Assembly (NCBI GenBank): GCA_020216985.1
Contig: JAIWOH010000156.1
Span: 1 to 10,000 of the forward strand
Length of the DNA stretch: 10,000 nt
Reading direction: 5' to 3'
Origin: Nitrospira sp.
Lineage (GTDB): Bacteria > Nitrospirota > Nitrospiria > Nitrospirales > Nitrospiraceae
The stretch's first letter is position 1, and every line of letters begins with the position of its first letter. Shown one piece after another: positions 7,126 through 10,000 of the stretch. A model generated the notes under the pieces. It had not been told where the DNA came from, searched no databases, and saw only the letters and a list, made by a program, of their open reading frames with translations. Made by a program: the position numbers and the translations under genes.

Positions 7126-7605
7126 TCAGAGTCTCCTTTTTGCTTGTCGGACCCGTTGTTTCAGCAGGCAAGGAACGACTTCCATCGCCCGCAACACGGC
7201 TCGTTCGCGCCGCCTCATCCTCGCGGCCTCCCGTTCGTTCCTCTCATGATCATATCCGCACAAATGCAACACCCCGTGCACCAGCAACGCGGCGAGTTCC
7301 TCATTCAGCGACCGCCCCGCTTCTTTCGCTTGACGCATCGCGGTCGGCACGGAGATGACCACGTCGCCCAGGAGCCTCCGACAGGGAGACTTTGTCTCCC
7401 GCATCGCAAACGCCAACACGTCGGTGGTCCGATCGTTTCCCCGATAGACTCTGTTCAAACGGCGCATCCGCCCGTCGCCGACCAACTCCACGCTCAATTC
7501 CGATTTCGATTCTCCGACTGCGTCGAGAATCGTTCGCGCAGCGCGCACGAGCGCGTTTTGTCGTTTCGACAACCACTTGAGGCGGACGCGCAGAAAGACG
7601 GCCAT
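7126..7605 (-). CDS. ybeY: Endoribonuclease YbeY / rRNA maturation factor
   Basis: YbeY is a small zinc-dependent RNase (UPF0054) involved in 16S rRNA 3'-end maturation and ribosome quality control. At 159 residues it has the normal family length. The signature HGVLHLCGYDH (110-120) supplies the three histidine zinc ligands H110, H114 and H120. Upstream conserved features are LNRVYRGNDRTTDVLAFAM (50-68) and LGDVVIS (79-85), both typical of the fold. The ATG at 7605 shares one base with the phoH stop (TGATG), the common phoH-ybeY arrangement, and coupled translation would explain the weak ribosome binding site. The C-terminal tail is very basic (KQRVRQAKRRL), which would suit RNA contact. Confidence 0.95.
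   Translation of the reverse strand: MAVFLRVRLKWLSKRQNALVRAARTILDAVGESKSELSVELVGDGRMRRLNRVYRGNDRTTDVLAFAMRETKSPCRRLLGDVVISVPTAMRQAKEAGRSLNEELAALLVHGVLHLCGYDHERNEREAARMRRRERAVLRAMEVVPCLLKQRVRQAKRRL
7133..7137 (-). promoter_or_regulatory. Ribosome binding site deciding the ftsY start
   Basis: AGGAG on the minus strand (AAAAGGAG with its upstream A-run) lies inside the end of ybeY, 9 nt before the GTG at 7123. The longer start at 7171 would add 16 residues (MPAETTGPTSKKETLI) that precede the conserved FtsY N-terminus. The site therefore supports the shorter protein. Confidence 0.75.
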
Positions 7606-8699
7606 CAGTGAGGTTGGCCGAGAGTATCATCCGATGGCACCAGGGCCGGAGACGGCTTGCGATGCCTGGACGAAGACGAGTGGAACGGCGCGCGCCGTCG
7701 GCCTTGACCAGACTCCTCGGCGCCGGTTGATTGATAGCGATCGTAGGCTTTTATGATGTTCTGGACGAGGCGGTGTCGCACGACGTCCTTGTCGTCGAAA
7801 TGTACGAACGCGATGCCGTCCACGTCTCGGAGCACATCCTTGACTTCGATCAATCCCGACACCCGGTCGTTCGGCAAGTCCACCTGGGTGATGTCTCCCG
7901 TTACGACCATCTTCGAGTGGAATCCCAACCGCGTGAGAAACATTTTCATCTGCTCGGCGGTGGCGTTTTGCGCTTCGTCGAGAATGACGAACGAGTCGTT
8001 CAGCGTGCGCCCGCGCATGAACGCCAGCGGCGCGATTTCAATGTCGCCCCGCTCGATCAGACGGTTGGCTCGCTCCACGTCCATCATGTCGAACAACGCG
8101 TCATACAAGGGGCGCAGGTAGGGATTGACCTTCTGATAGAGGTCGCCGGGCAGAAACCCGAGCTTTTCTCCGGCCTCTACGGCGGGTCTCGCGAGAATGA
8201 TCCGACTGACTTCTTTTTTCATCAACGCGCTCACTGCCATGGCCATAGCCAGATAGGTCTTGCCCGTCCCGGCCGGCCCGATGGCGATGACGACGTCGTG
8301 CTTGTTGATCGCCTCGATGTACGTTTTCTGGGTCGGAGACTTGGGACCGATGAGCCGTTTTTTGGTGACGATGGTCGCCTGCCCGCAGAGAGCTTCCTTG
8401 ATCGCGGCGTCCGGCTCCTGTCGCAAGACACTTAGAGCATGGGTGACGTCTTCTGTTTGCAGGATGATCCCTTCGTTCGCCAACGCAGCCAGCTCGAGTA
8501 CCACCCGCTCCGCTTGACGGACGGCTTCGGGTTGACCATCCATGGTCAATTCTTCGCCTCGAGCCGACAACCGCACCCCCAATTCGTCCTCGATCAGTTT
8601 GAGATGCCGATCATGATGACCGAACAGGACGGCGGTATTAGTGCCCTCTCGTAATTTCAGTTTGCGCACAAGCGAGGTATGGACTCCTTCGTCCGACAT
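7605..8699 (-). CDS. phoH: PhoH-like ATPase (YbeZ type)
   Basis: PhoH-like proteins are P-loop ATPases related to the ATPase half of superfamily 1 helicases. They are genetically and physically linked to YbeY and thought to act in RNA metabolism. An N-terminal KH-like region (about 20-75, with HDRHLKLIEDELGVRLSARGEELTMDG) is followed by the ATPase domain. That domain has KSPTQKTYIEAI (120-131), Walker A GPAGTGKT (141-148), ARPAVEAGEKLGFLPGD (170-186), Walker B VILDEAQN (238-245) and TGDITQVDLP (267-276). The 364 residues exceed the usual length of about 320-350 because of a Ser/Arg/Pro-rich tail from about 325. The start is uncertain. The ATG at 8699 lacks a Shine-Dalgarno. A GTG at 8669 gives VRKLKLREGTN, a natural family N-terminus, but GAAGGAG lies about 14 nt upstream, which is long. 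Confidence 0.94.
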   Translation of the reverse strand: MSDEGVHTSLVRKLKLREGTNTAVLFGHHDRHLKLIEDELGVRLSARGEELTMDGQPEAVRQAERVVLELAALANEGIILQTEDVTHALSVLRQEPDAAIKEALCGQATIVTKKRLIGPKSPTQKTYIEAINKHDVVIAIGPAGTGKTYLAMAMAVSALMKKEVSRIILARPAVEAGEKLGFLPGDLYQKVNPYLRPLYDALFDMMDVERANRLIERGDIEIAPLAFMRGRTLNDSFVILDEAQNATAEQMKMFLTRLGFHSKMVVTGDITQVDLPNDRVSGLIEVKDVLRDVDGIAFVHFDDKDVVRHRLVQNIIKAYDRYQSTGAEESGQGRRRAPFHSSSSRHRKPSPALVPSDDTLGQPH

Positions 8700-8713
8700 G
8701 AACCGGTGACTTC

Positions 8714-8743
8714 ATCTTACCAGAGCGGGAAAATACCCGACAA
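8714..8743 (-). promoter_or_regulatory. Possible sigma70-type promoter before phoH
   Basis: On the minus strand TTGTCG (8738-8743) and TAAGAT (8714-8719) are separated by 18 nt. Each matches the vegetative consensus at four of six positions. The -10 box ends only 14 nt before the ATG at 8699, so a transcript would have a very short leader, or would favour the downstream GTG at 8669. The site falls in the 73-bp gap after the upstream lipoprotein gene, where a new promoter for phoH-ybeY-ftsY would be expected. The match is weak enough to be chance. Confidence 0.35.
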
Positions 8744-8772
8744 GCGGAAGGGCGGGGCTGGGAACGTCCCGG

Positions 8773-9726
8773 TTACGTTCCCGACCGGGCGACGGGAGGC
8801 AACGGGGTCACGTGAAGATCGAACTCCTGCAGCGCGGCCCCGCCGCGCCCGTCTCTCACGACTATTTTCACGTGTTGGACTCCCGCTTGATCTTGAGGAA
8901 CGCGCCAGTCGATTCGGCCGGTCCGCTCGCCGATCGTCATACCGGCAGGGGCGGTTTCCAACGCATAGACCAAATCGTCTCCATCGTCGTCGATCGCCTG
9001 AACCCTGTACGTGTACGATTCGGAGGTTTGGGGAACCGGCGGGGCCGAGACGATCCGAGGCGGCCTATTGCCCATCAACCAGGGAGCGGACCTCGCCGTG
9101 CCGCTTGTGCCACTGGGATCGCGAGCCGTGACTTCGACGACAACCGTCTCGCCCACGGCGACTCCTCCGGCGTCGAACAACGCTTCTTCGCCTTCTTTCA
9201 CCAACACCTGGTTCTTGTACCAACGGTAGGTCACGCTCAAAGGGTCGAGATCGGGATCGCTCGCATCGACCAACGCCTCTATCACGTTTCCGGATGACTC
9301 ATCGCGATGGACGATCATGGCCGAGCGAACGACCGGGGGCGCGTTGCCCACCGACACGGGAGGGACGCGATAGGATGGCCCCTTTTGCTTGGCATCGGCC
9401 GGGGTAATCTCCACGCTCACCCGTTGGCCTCGCCGGAATTTGGCGGAAGACAATGTGGAGTTCGTTTCACCGACGAGTGGGACATCTTCCACGTACCATT
9501 GATATGACAAGGTCACGGCTTCGTGCTCCGGATCTTCGGCAACGACCTGGACGGCCGCCGGCTCCGCTGCCGACAAGGGATCGCTGAGAAACCGAGCCGA
9601 CAGAACGGTCGGAGGGCGGTTTCCCAATGTCGCCTGAGAGGTTAAAGAAGGTGATGACGGACGGTCCGTACAAGACGTCATCGTCCAGAGTGCGGTGACC
9701 ACCACGAAAACGGCTATACGAAGCAC
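8773..9726 (-). CDS. Lipoprotein with three Ig/cadherin-like repeats
   Basis: This predicted exported protein of 317 residues has no recognised catalytic motif. From the GTG at 9726 it begins MLRIAVFVVVTALWTMTSC, a short signal with Cys19 as the likely lipidated residue (MTSC is an acceptable but not ideal lipobox). Three beta-rich repeats of 92 residues follow, each opened by GN(R/A)PP at 35, 127 and 219. Repeats 1 and 2 share a DPE/DPD...LSYQWY/VTYRWY core, as in Ig-like or PKD-like domains. Repeat 3 resembles cadherin-like/He_PIG domains (YALETAPAGMTIGERTGRIDWRV and VVRDGRGG). Acidic DPD and DDDGDD loops could bind calcium. The frame is open to 9846, but AGGAAGG 5 nt upstream and the signal peptide select the GTG. 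It starts 43 nt after the glycine-rich gene's stop, so the two may be co-transcribed. A surface adhesion or structural role is a guess. Confidence 0.78.
   Translation of the reverse strand: MLRIAVFVVVTALWTMTSCTDRPSSPSLTSQATLGNRPPTVLSARFLSDPLSAAEPAAVQVVAEDPEHEAVTLSYQWYVEDVPLVGETNSTLSSAKFRRGQRVSVEITPADAKQKGPSYRVPPVSVGNAPPVVRSAMIVHRDESSGNVIEALVDASDPDLDPLSVTYRWYKNQVLVKEGEEALFDAGGVAVGETVVVEVTARDPSGTSGTARSAPWLMGNRPPRIVSAPPVPQTSESYTYRVQAIDDDGDDLVYALETAPAGMTIGERTGRIDWRVPQDQAGVQHVKIVVRDGRGGAALQEFDLHVTPLPPVARSGT
8803..9624 (-). repeat. Three tandem 92-residue protein repeats
   Basis: The units begin at 9624, 9348 and 9072 on the minus strand, exactly 276 bases apart. Each opens with a GNxPPxxxSA-like segment: GNRPPTVLSA, GNAPPVVRSA and GNRPPRIVSA. 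The bodies have diverged strongly, so this is a repeat at the protein level rather than an obvious DNA repeat. Confidence 0.75.
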
Positions 9727-9731
9727 GGCGC

Positions 9732-9738
9732 CCTTCCT
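9732..9738 (-). promoter_or_regulatory. Ribosome binding site of the repeat lipoprotein
   Basis: AGGAAGG on the minus strand lies 5 nt before the GTG at 9726, where a signal peptide begins directly. The frame remains open 40 codons further up, but that stretch is arginine-rich, overlaps the preceding gene and has no comparable site. Confidence 0.65.
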
Positions 9739-9769
9739 GTTCTCGCCGGGCAAACGACGATGTCGCCCA

Positions 9770-10000
9770 TCAATCCCGCTGATGGACCCAACTGACGTAG
9801 CGGCTGAAATAGTCTCCCGCGCTCGCGCAGGGCTGAGTCGCCGCACCGGTGCTCATTTGAATCGCCCCAGTCATGCCGCCGGCGCATCCGCCTCCGCCCG
9901 TGCCACCGGTTCCGAGATTGCCGGCCCCTTGGGATCCGATCTGGACGGACATCGATGAGGCCAACCCCACGCCCAGCGCGACTTTGGTCGTGACGTTGAC
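9770..10000 (-). CDS. Glycine-rich hypothetical protein, C-terminal part
   Basis: The last 76 residues or so of a reading frame run in from beyond the right edge and stop at TGA (9772-9770). The visible part is VNVTTKVALGVGLASSMSVQ, mildly hydrophobic, then a glycine-rich stretch with a cysteine (NLGTGGTGGGGCAGG, about 37-51). It ends with a second cysteine and an aromatic tail (CASAGDYFSRYVSWVHQRD). The two cysteines could form a disulfide if the protein is exported. The hydrophobic stretch could be part of a signal or membrane segment, but the true start is not visible. I do not recognise the family. The frame joins cleanly to the following lipoprotein gene, and the Gly-rich composition is not seen elsewhere in the window. 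Confidence 0.5.
   Translation of the reverse strand, partial: VNVTTKVALGVGLASSMSVQIGSQGAGNLGTGGTGGGGCAGGMTGAIQMSTGAATQPCASAGDYFSRYVSWVHQRD

Noticed and set aside
7731..8435. A 234-codon plus-strand open frame
   Set aside because: It is antisense to phoH across its Walker motifs, with no support of its own.
8700..8772. Intrinsic terminator for the repeat lipoprotein (CGGGtattttCCCG)
   Set aside because: The stem is only four base pairs and no U-run follows on the minus strand; chance is a sufficient explanation.

Overview
This GC-rich bacterial window is almost entirely coding. It looks like chromosomal DNA from a Gram-negative bacterium. The evidence is a PMT/ArnT-type lipid-linked glycosyltransferase, two probable lipoproteins, a Sec-exported M1-type peptidase and a compact phoH-ybeY-ftsY block. 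My best guess at lineage is Nitrospira or a relative (Nitrospirota), from the overall style of the proteins. That is an impression, not a demonstration.

Layout. The left end (2-1486, + strand) is the 3' part of a membrane glycosyltransferase. It converges on everything else, because all other genes lie on the minus strand. The 86-bp convergent gap holds an imperfect hairpin that could end the minus-strand transcript. In transcription order (right to left) the minus-strand genes are: the C-terminal end of a glycine-rich protein cut by the window edge (9770-10000); a lipoprotein with three 92-residue Ig/cadherin-like repeats (8773-9726); phoH (7605-8699); ybeY (7126-7605); ftsY (6188-7123); an exported M1-type metallopeptidase (3842 to about 6064); a TolB-like beta-propeller lipoprotein (2716-3855); and a PAP2 membrane phosphatase with a long C-terminal membrane extension (1573-2712).

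How the genes may work together. phoH and ybeY overlap by one base (TGATG). ftsY begins with GTG two bases after the ybeY stop, behind a clear AGGAG. These three are very likely co-transcribed and join RNA/ribosome maintenance (PhoH ATPase, YbeY endoribonuclease) to co-translational membrane targeting (FtsY, the SRP receptor). The next three genes encode envelope proteins. The propeller gene starts inside the end of the peptidase gene behind a near-perfect Shine-Dalgarno, and the phosphatase starts three bases after the propeller stop, so they form a second tight unit. Whether the two units share one transcript depends on the roughly 120-bp stretch after ftsY, where I see neither a clear promoter nor a terminator.

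Most of the window is recognisable. The least ordinary parts are the M1-like protein, which keeps the zinc site but lacks the GxMEN exopeptidase motif; its pairing with a TolB-like lipoprotein and a PAP2 phosphatase; the regular three-repeat lipoprotein; and the PAP2 extension. I saw no mobile element, CRISPR array, tRNA or rRNA.
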